Positions 1-11,200 of a stretch of DNA of 64,000 nt are shown piece by piece. Under the pieces are notes generated by a model. It had not been told where the DNA came from. It did not search any database and worked only from the letters and a program-made list of their open reading frames with translations. A program made the position numbers and the translations under genes. Origin of the DNA: Salminus brasiliensis (taxonomy: Eukaryota; Chordata; Actinopteri; Characiformes; Bryconidae); the NCBI RefSeq assembly GCF_030463535.1, contig NC_132879.1, positions 34,578,925 through 34,642,924 on the forward strand, in the 5' to 3' direction. Every line of letters begins with the position of its first letter. The stretch's first letter is position 1.

Positions 1-520
1 TTTTTGTTTGTAGCGTTTGGCTCAATCATTTTGGCTTGTTCTGACTACTGCGTTTGATCTCCTCCCCATGTACTTCTATCCGTAAACAGACGCCATGTTG
101 AGCATTGCACGAACTCTCCCATTCATATTTCAACTAGTGGCTGGTTTCCTCATTTATGACGTCTCTGACATCAAGCAGTGGACCCTAAAAATGCTACAGG
201 CCCTTTGGTGAAGGGAAAAGTTCTGCTTACCTACTTTTGTTTGATTTATCTAGATTTATAAAAGAATAGAATACTTACGAAATATTAAGAAAACAGGTAA
301 AAGTAATAAGAATAACTACAGAAGTGAAGTGTACACAGTGGAGAGAAGGACTGACTTCCAGCAGCAAAATTTGGACAGGGTCTTACATAATAAATATATA
401 AATATTTTTAAAAATGTCTTTTTATTTCAGTGAAATAATGCAGTAAACGTAATCTTTCCAAAAATGAGATGAACTGCAATGTAAGTTGTTATAAAGCACC
501 TTAATACTTTAATAAGTACA
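1..520. other. AT-rich sequence, nothing recognised
   Basis: No splice-consistent reading frame, RNA gene or clear repeat was seen here. Confidence 0.5.
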
Positions 521-521
521 C

Positions 522-1170
522 ATTAAAGGTGCTGTATATGATTCTGAAGAATGACAGCAAAACAAACATACCCTTCCCTTCAGTGCTCCTTCAGAAGCTC
601 CGCCCACCAACTCTTTGTGGCCAAAGAAACATATGTATAATGTTGAAGAGAACAACAACATCATGGCTAGTTATTAGCTTTAGCCAGGTTAGCATTTACT
701 TAGCAAACTGTTGCTACAACAATCCTGAGCTATTTCTGTGAACCAGCAAAAATGGCAGTGTTACCCAATGTAACCTATCCAGCAGTAATAGAGCAACACC
801 CTCATCCCTTTTCATGCCTTTTTTAACATAACATCCCTAATCTAAGAACTCTCTGTTCAGCTTTTGTTTGTCACATCTTTCCTTTTTTGGCTGTTTCTCT
901 GTCATCTTTCCGCAACAGTCTCTGTAGGTCAACATGTAGCATGTGCCAGATACGCAGTCTCCCCTGCCCCTCTCCTTTCCCCGTCCCGAGCATGAGCTCG
1001 AACATCCTCTAATGCTGATCAGCTGAAATAGGACTGCGCTTCTCGACCCGAGCCACTTTTTTATTACAAGCACCGGCCTTATTTCCAGCGCACAGACGGA
1101 CCGGATACAAGCATTTGCTGGATTTTACAAAAAGGCGTATTGCACTGAAACTGCATACAGTGCCTTTAAT
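522..1170. mobile_element. MITE-like element with short terminal inverted repeats
   Basis: The left end reads ATTAAAGGTGCTGTAT and the reverse complement of the right end reads ATTAAAGGCACTGTAT, so about 16 bp of imperfect inverted termini enclose some 650 bp with no transposase frame. This fits a non-autonomous DNA transposon. Neither the family nor the target duplication could be fixed by eye. Confidence 0.5.
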
Positions 1171-1536
1171 ATACAACTTACAGGTTACACCTTTGAATAT
1201 ACAGTGGCATGCACAAATGTGACTAGTCCTGGTCAAAACATCTGTTACTGAGAATAACTAATCGAGTAAAGGATGACCTTATTTTTTAACAACAGCCACA
1301 ATCAGCAGCCATGGGCATGGGCAACAATTTGATGCCCACACCGCAGGAGAAGGCTGTTGATAAAAAAAATGTTAAACTGATGACATTTTAAAATAGCATG
1401 TGTGCATAGAGCATGCAAGACCACCCAAAATCTCACACAACTCAAAGCCTATTGCAAGAAATAACGGTACAATCCTCTTCTACAAGAATTAAAAGCCTCC
1501 TAGCTGCCAAAATCCCTACATCTGCCAAAGAGGGTG

Positions 1537-1550
1537 GGTTTCAGTTTCCC
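1537..1550 (-). promoter_or_regulatory. Interferon-stimulated response element-like site (ISRE 1)
   Basis: The minus strand reads GGGAAACTGAAACC, matching the GAAANNGAAAC core bound by IRF and ISGF3 factors. It lies about 170 bp upstream of the TRIM start codon, where a proximal promoter is expected. The motif is seen directly; interferon control is inferred. Confidence 0.55.
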
Positions 1551-1582
1551 GTGATCAGCTTATTTTGGCTGGACCTGGCAAC

Positions 1583-1610
1583 CCTGACTTTCAGAGAAAC
1601 GAAAGTCAGG
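1583..1610 (+). promoter_or_regulatory. ISRE-like site inside a 10-bp inverted repeat (ISRE 2)
   Basis: GAAACGAAAG at 1596-1605 fits the GAAANNGAAA core. It overlaps a perfect inverted repeat, CCTGACTTTC at 1583-1592 and GAAAGTCAGG at 1601-1610, with an 8-nt spacer. It lies about 115 bp upstream of the TRIM ATG. An ETS-like CGGAAGT follows near 1659. With the first ISRE-like site this suggests an interferon-inducible promoter. Confidence 0.5.
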
Positions 1611-1720
1611 AACCTGGCTGGTGGAAAGGGGAGGAGAAAGCCGAGTTAGTAAACACGGAAGTCGCTGAACGTTGAAGGATTGAAGGATTGAAGGATTTCA
1701 GTCGTCTCGCGTTGGTGAAC

Positions 1721-2125
1721 ATGGCCACAAATCTGTCTGTTTCAGAGCACAGCGTCACCTGCCCGATCTGCTGTGAAGTGTTCAACGAGCCTGTGGTTCT
1801 GAAGTGCAGCCACAGTTTCTGTGAGGAGTGTCTGCAGCGCTACTGGAGGGTTCAGGAGGTGCTGCTGTGTCCCGTCTGCAGAAAGCAGTGTTCGCAGGAC
1901 GAACCCACCAGGAGCCTGGCCTTCGCAAGCCTCTGTGGGGACCTTAAAAGCAGAAAATGCTCCCCGTTCGCGGCTCCACCGGGTGACATGTGCCCTGAGC
2001 ACGAAGAGAAGCTCAAGCTCTTCTGCTTTGAAGATAAACAGCCCATCTGTGTGGTGTGTTACACTTCAAAGAAGCATAAGAACCATCAGTGTGCTCCTAT
2101 TGTGGAAGCGGTGGAAGACCTGAAG
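1721..2125 (+). CDS. TRIM gene exon 1 (RING and B-box 2)
   Basis: 135 codons ending in phase 0 at donor AAG|GTAAGA. It holds all zinc ligands of the RING and B-box 2. Upstream, only a TTG extends the frame, so the ATG at 1721 is preferred. Confidence 0.92.
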
Positions 2126-5100
2126 GTAAGAACGTGCTGAGGGCTGCAGCTGGACACCTTGGACATGGTCTATGCTTGACATTTCAGGTGTGCACAACTC
2201 CCTTACTTTAGCTGCTGGGTTTGCCATTTTTCTTTTAATAATAATGGGGAAATAATAATAATACTTAAAAATAAATAAATAAAAATTATATATATTGCCC
2301 CCCTTCCTAGTTAACCAAACATGTGTTATTGATTTTAATGAAATTGCTTAAATAATCCTTATTGGCAAGGGAGGGACCTAAGGATTTTGTTGACTTTCTT
2401 AAAGGGCATGTGTCCTATATTTCCCTTGCATTTCCCTTACATGCAATCTGCAATTCAAAAGCAGTATAATAAGAATAGCTGACTGAAAATTATATATTAG
2501 GGTGGAATAACCCTAATAAAATATATGGGTGGTTTATGAATTGATAGCAGATTTCTACTAAACCACATTTCTAGAACTGCCGTCAAGTTTCAGCATTAGG
2601 ATAAGAGCTAGCCAGGCCTCTCCCGCACGTGTGTTCTGGCTGTACTCTGATTCTTGTTGCGGACACACCCGAAGTAATGGCTGGTTAATCATTTAATAGC
2701 AGATCGTGTCTTGCTCAGATTGTGGAGGAGAGGACTAGTTGTCTGTAGGCAGTGGCAAAGATAAATTGTGTAATGCTTTTTCTTAAATAAATGACTTACA
2801 GTGAGGTTATGTGGTTTGTGTCACCACAGGCAGAAGTGAAATCAGAGGTTTCTGGTGTACTGCAGAACCTTCAAACCCTGAACAAGTCTAAAGCAGATTA
2901 TGAAGTCCTGGCAGAGGCTTTAAAGGTATGTACTGTTCTTTGAAACTATTCTGCAAGCGATGACACATGAAAAATGAGATGTGCCTTTCTCAGAGGCTTC
3001 AGGAGGTTTTTCTTCCACATCAAAAGTGGTTCATCTGTGGCATGCCATAACCCTGAACTTTTTGTATGTACAGGCATGACGTATCAGTGAGACTTCAATG
3101 GGGTGTAAACTTCTTTTTTTTTCAGGAGGAGAGGCAGAGTGTGGAGAACATGATCAGGCAGGAGTTTGACAGCCTTCATCAGTTCCTCAGGGAGGAAGAG
3201 GAGGCCAGGATTGCTGCCCTGAAACAGGAGGAGTTGCAGAAAAGTGAGAAAACCAAAAATCGGATTGAGAAGTTGTCATATGAAATCTCAAACCTCTCCA
3301 TGACCCTAAAAATGATCAACCAGGAGATGGAAATGAATGAGCTCACTTTCCTCCAGGTAGGAACGTTTTCTTGGCTCCGTCTCTGGTCATTATGTGAATG
3401 TCTGAATGTGTTATTCAGGCCACCTATGTTTAAGTATGTCTGATGAAATTAAAGGAGAAAAAAACATGTGAGGATTAATGCAGGACTTTCTAGAAGTGGC
3501 TGTGTGATGACCATAAGGGAGGCGAGATAACTAGGATTTTTTTTCCTGTATTAAAGACATCCTGCTTGTGAGCTAAGACTAAAACGTAAGTATGTAAAAG
3601 GCCTGGGAGTTATCTAAAAGAAAGTCCTCATGATAGTACAGTAATGAATGAATAGCGCTGTTCTTAGTTGGCTATCAATTTGTTTGAATGTTTTTATGTT
3701 TTTATATAAATGTATATTTTTAATAAATATGGTTGTCAGTATGTGCTATTTGTAAATAAAGTTGGATTTGTCCAGTTCCACCAGCAGCTCACCTGATTTA
3801 CTTTAATGAAGGACTGATCAGATTAACTAGGTATCGGGTGGAAAGTATTTTTAGAACTGCACGGATTCATAGAAAAAAAAGTACAGTATATTTGCAACTT
3901 AATATATCAAGCAACTTAATGAAGTTCTGGCAAAGTTCTGGACAGCTTTTCACAAATTCTAACAGTGGCTTTGCCAGGAAAATATTCAGCTGCATTGTAC
4001 AGCTGAAGAGCAGCGAGAATACACAAAGAATTTGGGTCAGTAGCCATAGACTGCGACTCCTAAATGTGATGGTTCTTGTCTTCTCTTTCCAGAACTATGC
4101 CAGTGGCCACTACAGGTGAGCGGGTCAATCAGCTCGGGGTTCTTCTCAGGGTGTCTGCTCCTCCCAGATCTTCAGAAAGTTATTCAGTGGCAACCATACA
4201 TCTTTATTTAGGTTGTGAATAAGCCCAGCAAAATGTATGGACCCAGCCTCGATGGCTACAAAGCAAGCATACAATTACATATAACATACACTCAGCAAGT
4301 ACTTATACTAATACTGGGTAGGGCATCCCTAAAACAGCCTCAGTTCCAAGCTGGCAAGGTTGCATCAGGCAATTCCTGGAGATTTCATGCTGCTAGTCTG
4401 ATGTTCTGTCACATCTTAAAGGTGTTCTATTGGATTTATCATAACAAACGGCCCTTATAATTCTAAATGGTCAATAGGTTGTAGATTTGTCATGTTAAGA
4501 TAAATATGGGACATGGGATTTTATATAGATTGACCCTTAATTATGAATTAGGAGACCTTAATAACCCACTAACTTTAATCTCATCAAATATCAAATGTCC
4601 CTTCTGGGTCAGATAGGAGTGTCACCAACTGTTCTCCTGCTTACCTCCTGTTTCAGTCCAGCCAAGTACATCCTACCCGAACCGAACGTGATCTCTGGAA
4701 TAGATACAGCAAAACATTTGGGATTCCTGAACATGAATTTACGGGCAAAGATGTGTGATCTGCTCCATGACCGTGAGTTTAGGCTTCATTATACAGCCAC
4801 TACCCTGCTGCTGTCTACCACTTGCTTCTCAGCAACTACAGCCTAATCCAAAGCTAACTTGGCTAAAAGCTAAACTAAAGGGTAATCCATGTGGTCTCTT
4901 TGTCAGCTCCCAAATCCGTGACCCTGGACCCCAACACGGCCTCCAACAAGCTGGTGGTGTCGGAGGACTTGAGCAGTGTGTATTTTGTGGAGCAGAAGCA
5001 GGAGGTGACCGATAACCCAGAGAGAATGATTTTGGGAGTGCTGGGCTCGCAAGGATTCAGCTCAGGCCTACACTGCTGGGACGTGGAGGTGGGCGACAAT

Positions 5101-5415
5101 GACCACTGGACCATCGGAGTGGTAAGACAGTCAGTGGAGAGGAAGAAACTGCTGAAGATGGACCCCTCCAGTGGGGTGTGGAGCATTCGCTTCATCAATG
5201 GGAAATACAGAGTCAAGGCAAAGTCCCGGAAAGAGCTCGCTGTGCCAGAGAAGCCACGGGTCATCAGAGTGCAGCTGGACTACGATAAGGGAGTCATCAC
5301 ATTCTCTGATCCCTCCAAAGGACCGATTCTCTTCAGCTTCACCGACACATTTGAAGAAACTCTGTTTCCTTACTTTAATACTGCAAGCACTATCTGCCCA
5401 CTGAACATCTGCTAA
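1721..5415 (+). CDS. TRIM-family E3 ubiquitin ligase, RING / B-box 2 / coiled coil / PRY-SPRY (TRIM35 / A33-like), six exons
   Basis: The spliced CDS is exons 1721-2125, 2830-2925, 3126-3356, 4093-4115, 4657-4772 and 4907-5415, 1380 nt or 459 aa. The RING is C3HC4 (C14, C17, C29, H31, C34, C37, C50, C53). B-box 2 uses C91, H94, C102, D105, C110, C113, H119 and H122. A coiled coil covers about residues 130-245 and PRY-SPRY about 292-459, with the WDVE and LDYD motifs of the family. By family knowledge the RING recruits an E2 to ubiquitinate targets chosen by the SPRY domain; fish members are mostly linked to antiviral or inflammatory signalling. All splice phases join and no stop interrupts. 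ATG 1721 is chosen because the frame upstream has no other ATG and RING begins 13 residues later. The exact paralogue is uncertain because teleosts carry many such genes. The target is unknown. Confidence 0.9.
2830..2925 (+). CDS. TRIM gene exon 2 (start of coiled coil)
   Basis: 96 nt between acceptor CACAG and donor GTATGT, phase 0 at both ends. The 96-nt length is characteristic of the second coding exon of TRIM genes. Confidence 0.9.
3126..3356 (+). CDS. TRIM gene exon 3 (main coiled coil)
   Basis: 231 nt between TTTTTTTTCAG and GTAGGA, phase 0 to 0. It encodes a Glu/Lys/Gln-rich heptad region, and 231 nt is a usual TRIM exon 3 length. Confidence 0.92.
3357..4092 (+). other. TRIM intron 3
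   Basis: GT...AG intron. Open frames at 3838-4119 have no family resemblance and run into the 23-nt exon. Nothing else is recognised. Confidence 0.6.
4093..4115 (+). CDS. TRIM gene exon 4, 23-nt micro-exon
   Basis: Exactly 23 nt between TTTCCAG and GTGAGC, encoding NYASGHY plus two bases. The 23-nt micro-exon after the coiled coil is a hallmark of this TRIM gene class, and its phase fits both neighbours. Confidence 0.88.
4657..4772 (+). CDS. TRIM gene exon 5 (linker)
   Basis: 116 nt between CTGTTTCAG and GTGAGT, from phase 2 to phase 1. It encodes the linker between coiled coil and PRY, and 116 nt is typical of the family. Confidence 0.9.
4907..5415 (+). CDS. TRIM gene exon 6 (PRY-SPRY / B30.2)
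   Basis: Acceptor TTGTCAG, terminal stop TAA at 5413-5415. It encodes the complete B30.2 domain in one exon, as is usual for the family, beginning with the PRY motif around VTLDPNTASNKL. Confidence 0.93.
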
Positions 5416-5784
5416 CTTGGAGGGCTGGTTTTGCACATATGCTGCAATGTTTTAAATGACCACAGGATGGCGTCAGCCTCACAGAAGCTGTTTAATTGTT
5501 TACGTTTGATCAAAGATTTGTAAGAAATCATTTCAGACACCCAGATGAATTGTAGGCTCCTCTGTGATTGCTCAAACCCTATAAAATCAGGTTGATGTGT
5601 GATCCATAAAGTTTGTCTTTTCTTTGACCAGTGGTTCTTAAGCCAGTCCTCAGTAACCTCAACTCCAACTCCTAACATCGAGCAAAAATGTCAATTTGAG
5701 GGAACTTTAGGGGTGGTTTAAGAACCACTGTCCTTCACATTTCAAAATGACTCTAATTTAAGGCTGGTTAAGTGCGACAAAGGC
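5416..5784 (+). other. Presumed 3' UTR and flank of the TRIM gene
   Basis: Begins directly after the stop. No canonical AATAAA is seen in the first 350 bp, so the transcript end is not placed. Confidence 0.4.
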
Positions 5785-5965
5785 GTGGAGCAGGGCAATC
5801 CTGGTCCTGGAGATCTACCACCCTGAAGAGTTCAGATCCAACACAGCTGACTCTAATGTTCAGTTGCTCCTGAAGGTCTTCATTATCTAGATCAGGTGTG
5901 TTAGATTCGGGGTGGAGCTAAACTCTGCAGGGTGGTAGGATTCAGAACCAGGCCCTGGGCCTAGA
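5785..5965. mobile_element. Short foldback MITE
   Basis: Two arms of about 70-80 bp are imperfect inverted repeats: CTACCACCCTGAAGAGTTC near 5817-5835 is mirrored by the complement of GAGCTAAACTCTGCAGGGTGG near 5913-5933. The ends also share CCTGGTCCTGG-like sequence. This is a common teleost foldback repeat. No coding capacity. Confidence 0.55.
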
Positions 5966-6220
5966 TGTTCTGATCTGCATCTAAACAAGACCATAAAAGT
6001 TCTTTGCTATTTTTTTTTAAAGCCCCATGGAACACATTTTGATATGTTGATTATAGTATGTATAAAACTAAACTTGGGTGTTGCGTGATGCATAAGGCAA
6101 AGTTTAAAATGAAAACACAAAGCAGAAATATGATAAAAATAAAACTCAAAAATCACCAAAAATACACTCATCAGACCTTTCTGAGAAGCCCTCCATCACT
6201 GGTGAACAAAATGTGTTTAG

Positions 6221-6234
6221 GTTACCATGGCAAC
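6221..6234. promoter_or_regulatory. Perfect RFX X-box palindrome
   Basis: GTTACCATGGCAAC matches the canonical RFX consensus GTTRCCATGGYAAC. It is not next to any start codon I can assign. It may be a functional X-box or a chance or repeat-derived match. Confidence 0.4.
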
Positions 6235-6345
6235 ACACAACACAAGCTGTGCCAGGAGGGCATAGTACATGTGGCCCTGGCGGATCTCCTCGGCTACGGT
6301 GCTGCGGCAGGACTTCCCGTGAGTCCAGGCACCCAGGTGCTAAAT
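6222..6345 (-). other. Unassigned short open frame, possibly a gene fragment
   Basis: The minus strand is open for about 40 codons and contains STVAEEIRQGHMYYALLAQL, which looks less random than its surroundings. There is no start and no clear exon structure. On the plus strand the same stretch is also open and ends at a donor-like CCC|GTGAGT near 6320. I do not recognise either product. It may be a decayed gene fragment or chance. Confidence 0.2.
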
Positions 6346-8129
6346 TCCGCTGTGAAGTTAAACACAGGTTGCTCAGATTGAAAGAGAGGGTGGAGCCATG
6401 CTAGCCTTGAGATTGGTCAGGGGTATGCAGATGTACACCTGATCCACCTTAATGACCACCCATTCCACATAGAGAGGAGAGCAATACTGGTGAAATCCAG
6501 CAGACGTTTATTAGACTTTGGGAAGATGTTCATATGACATACTTTGTACACTTACACTGGGAGCCCTGAGGAGCCAGGTTAACTTCATTAGAAAGAAAAC
6601 TCTTTAGGTTCCCAGGGGCTTTAAAACCAATGGCCTTAAAGTTATGGAATTCAAATAATTTCGTAATTAAAATATGTTTTTAGCAAATATTACTTCACGT
6701 ACAATGCAAAAAAATAGCCTTTCCTTTTATTTCCAGTATAGTATTGGCTGGTTAATCACATACAGTACATGATGCAAAATTCACACACAAGTCAGGATTA
6801 CAGGAGCGAGGTTACTAGGTGGACAGGGAGAAATGTGCTGTAGTTCCCCCATGACATCGACTCGCATCACTGATGCCACATCCAGGCTCTCTTTACACAA
6901 TATCAACACCTTAAGGCAATTTTTAAGACTCTACCCACCAGCCGTTATTACCAAAATAATTCTCATTTGTGTTTCAATTTCACAAGGAACGCATCATTGC
7001 ACTGTATTTTACCAATAAAAAAAATAGCAAGGCCACACAAACATTTACAGGAAAAATCACAAGTTTCACTCTGCAATAAAACAGGCCATCACAATTTAAC
7101 TTACGTGAGGACAGGAAATAAATATATTCAGAATAGCATGAGTAATAAAAACAAACAAACAAACAAACAGGCTAGGGAATGGAAGTAGCAGTCATTTAGC
7201 TCTTATGAATGTAGTGGTGTCTTGTTAAAGGACCTGAAGCTTCTCCATCAGCTTCATTCACCTCAACATGTGATACTGGAATTCCCCAGGCACAGGGAAC
7301 TCGTGGGCTGAAATAGCTGTGAGTCATCTTTATGTTTGCAAAGGAGGGAAACGGCTTCAGCACTGCTACACGTTTTAAAACAGAGAACACACAACATGCA
7401 AATCCACAGTCTGACACTAAAAAGATCTGTCAAGACAAAAACCAGCTTTAGAAAAAGAGTACATTTAAAAACAAATGTACAACACCAATCAAAACGTAAG
7501 AAAAAACAAAGCACTAATCTCGCCGTCTTTCTACCTTCATCATTTAATAAGTCTAACCTCCTCACTGTCCCGCTGATCAGCTGGAATGTAACCGTCTCCT
7601 CATCACTGCTCACACCAAACAAGGCCATGAGTCAACATAAAGGAAATGTCACTTTGTTGAAAATTTTACAACAGCAAGGAGGAGAAAGATGATTGATGGG
7701 CTTCCCTTATAAAAGATGTCCCTTTTTCTTTATTTTTGTAACAAGAAATAAATCACTTCTTCCTCCTCTTTAGAACACTGCTGTCACGCAGTGAAGCTTC
7801 TTAGTTCCATACCAGCTTTATGTCTTTTCATTATTTTAAAGATGTGCAATCTTCTCCCGATTTAATTCTGGGCCTTAGTTTTCTCAGTTCATAGAGAGCT
7901 CTTCATGGTTACATGGCAGCTGGTTTGTGTCTTTTGTGCTGGTTTGGGTCTTTTCACTGCAAAGGGGAAAGCAGGAGCATGTAATGCAGCACATGTCATG
8001 ATTAGATAAGACGGAGCAGGGGAAAAGGGGTGAGCTCTGTGGGCCCAGATATGGAAAGAAATTTCCGGCTCGGGACGGTCTTTGTAAGGGAGTGTTTGTG
8101 GGTGCTTGAATGGAAGAGGGGTGGTGGTG

Positions 8130-8263
8130 TCACTCGCAAGCAAGTTTGCTGTCAAAGCTGGACAAGCCGATGGCGAAGGCTTGCAGAGCGCACATGGGGT
8201 AATTGTAGTCCAACGTGAACACATCCTCGGCCACACGTCCAAACTGCATCACAATGTAGTCCG
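8130..8263 (-). CDS. tulp3: tulp3 exon 12 (C-terminus of tubby domain)
   Basis: Acceptor TCTCCAG, 134 nt, stop TGA at 8130-8132. It ends in the family-invariant FDSKLACE. Confidence 0.95.
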
Positions 8264-11200
8264 CTGGAGAGACACAAGCAGACAAAAAGAGTCCTCAAAA
8301 CCTTTTTTATATGGAATATTTCTGCACAACTTTGACTAAAAGTACATAAGAGAACCAAATTTAACAAATGAGACAAAAATATTACACTTGGTCATTTAAT
8401 TTTTGAGGAAAATGATACAGTATAACAAAGTATGAGTATAACCTTTCAGTATCTGGTATGCCCCCCTTGTGCAGCAATAACTGCAACTAAACATTTCCGG
8501 TAACTGTTGATTAGTCCTGCACATTGGATTGGAGGAATTTTTGCCCATTCCTCCAAACAAACAGCTTCAACTCTGTTATGTTGATGGGTTACCTCACATG
8601 AACTGCTTGCTTCAGGTGCTTCCTCAACATTTCTATTGGATTTAAGGTCAGGACTTTGACTTGGCCATTCCAAAACATAAACTTTACTCTTCTCGAACCA
8701 TTCTCTGGTAGAAAGACTTATAGATTAGGGTCGTTGTCGTGCTACATGACCCATGTCCTTCAGCATGTCCCACATTTTCCTTTAGTTTTTTTTAGTTTTC
8801 AATGATCGCAAACCATCCTGGCCAAGATGCAGCAAAACAGACCAAAACCATGATGCTGCCACCATGTTTCACAGATGAGATAAAAAGATCTGTTTTATTC
8901 TCATCAATCCACAAAACATTGTTCCAATAACCTTTTGGCATGTGATTTTTAACCAATTGAAAACCCCTGACTCTAAGTTCACCTTCAAATTATCAGTTAT
9001 TCCTAAAGGTTCATACTTTTGCCTCTCCCAGATGTGTAATACTGAAATATTTCCTCAATAAATAAATGGCCAGGGTTTTTTGTTGTTGTTGTTTTTTTGT
9101 TTTTTTTTACTTTTAGGAAAATTTTAGGTGAAATTTTTGCAGAAATGTCCAGAAATTCGAAAGGGTTCACAAACGTTCAAGCAAATGAGTAACTGCTAAT
9201 GAACTCACGATCATTGTCATGGACAATCTGGAAGTTCTTGACGGATGCTTGTGTCACCCTCCCATGAAAGTTAAGAACGTAGGACTGGGTGTCGTCGTTC
9301 CACACCGGAGCTTTATTATGTAACTCAATCAGATTGTCCAAAGCACGATTTTGCCATTTACTTAATAGAGACTCCTGATCCTGTCACCAATACATACACA
9401 AAAAAACATTCCAAAGATCTATTAAAACATCATTTGCAAAAAAAACTGTCAGCAGTGAGGAACAGATCTACTGGAGTAAAGCCTTACTGTTAATAGAACT
9501 CACACTAGTGGGGCGCACAGGAACACGCTCAAAGTTCATATTCATCCCTGGGATGATGACGGTCATTTTGCGCGGCCCTTTAAACCCCAACACATTGGTC
9601 TCCTACAAAGAAAAACACACATTCACTCAGCTGTGCCACTAAGCAGTACTGAATAAGCCTGCGTGCGAGTGTGTGTGTGTACTCACATAACAGATAGCTG
9701 CGAGCTCCTGCCGCGTGTTACTCTCTTCAAGCAAAGCTCCGGGATTTTTAGTGGGATTTGTGCCATTATCATAGACTGTGAACTTAGTGCCCATCAGGTT
9801 TGACCTACAGTACACAGGGAGAAGAAAATGACATGATGCAGTCACACTGAGAGAAGGACACATAGGTATAGAGAGGGAGTACTCCAGCTGCACTGCAAAC
9901 ATTTTGTTTTAACAAGGCAACTAATAAAACGAGTTAAACAGAACTGGAGTGAAGGCAGGGCTGAACAGTGGGACAGATTTACTCATGTTGGCTCCTGTTG
10001 GCTGTGCTGAAGCCCAGTGTGTTTGCGTGGGCACTGACGTTTTTTTAATTTTAATTTAAAAAATGGGTTACTGTAATTGGGTTTATATCAGAATTCAATG
10101 TAGAGAAAGAAAGAGAAAGGCTGATGTATTGGGAAAGGAACCCTTTTGGATGGTGTCTCTGTTTTGGGAAAAGCTTATACGCACCTCAGTTTGCCTACGA
10201 AACTTTCACCCTCACGAGAGAGGTCTGTGGCATCCACTGAGATCAGATAGTTGGAGGTCTTGCTCTTTTTTCTCTTCCTCCCAGCTAACAGGAACAGCTG
10301 AGGAAGAAAGAGGAGTGTACATAGTGAGAAACAGACAGCTGAGTAAAAAGACAGTTTCAATATGCTTGGTCTCATTTTGACCACTCTGAACTCCTCTGAC
10401 CTTCTTGCCGTCCTCTCTCTCCAGGTGCATGAAGTATGTTGGGTAGAGGCCTCGGTCCATGCCTTTCTTATCCCGTGTGATGCGACACTTTACCGTAGCG
10501 CCTCGTGGAGCTGGCCGCAGAACAAATTCTTCCAGGTTCTCCACCTCGATAGAGGAGCCCTCTGCCATGGGTGATCCCACTGTCACACATTCCTGATGAG
10601 AATAACAATGAGTGTCCACACACTAATCACTTATGTAATAATACTGGTGGTATGAGGCCAAAGGACTTTGCTTGTGCACACCAATGCCATTATCTCAGTG
10701 GCATGACCTGAAGTGTCAGTTTTACTACTGATATTTATTATTAGCTTTTGTTTGGTGCATTGATCACTAATAAAACATGGTCTCACCTGTTACTTAAGTC
10801 ACAATTATAGACAAACCCAAACCCAATCTAACTAAACTAATAGATGCACTGTTTATGTATTTTACTAAGTATATTCAGTAAACATCTGCAGTGCAGGCTA
10901 GAAAAAAAATAAGTGAACCCTGGAATTTAATAGATTTGATTTTGTAGATCCCCCTTTAGCAGCAATGACCTCCATCACACGTTCCCTGTAACTGCAAATA
11001 AGATTTCTACAATGTTGAGGTGGAATTCCTCCCTAAAAAAACAGAGGAGAGCTGTGCATGCAAGACATCAATATTTCTGAGATAAATCTTTGCAGTAAAG
11101 CACACCCAAACCATGAAACTACCTCCACCATGCTTTATGTTCATCCACTATGTTCCTTTTCCTCCAAACATAGTGTTGTGCATTTGTGCTAAAAAAAAAA

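Larger units (their letters stand above)
5966..8129 (-). other. Intergenic sequence and presumed tulp3 3' UTR
   Basis: The region between the convergent TRIM and tulp3 genes. A candidate tulp3 polyadenylation signal, AATAAA on the minus strand, lies at 7729-7734, about 400 bp past the stop. (AAAC)n lies at about 7149-7169. A short frame at 6222-6345 and an RFX-type palindrome at 6221-6234 are listed separately. Confidence 0.4.

Noticed and set aside
1688..1720. Earlier TRIM start at 1688
   Set aside because: It would need a TTG start; the ATG at 1721 sits at the normal distance before the RING.
10063..10574. Plus frames opposite tulp3 exons 7 and 8
   Set aside because: They are antisense shadows of conserved tubby exons.
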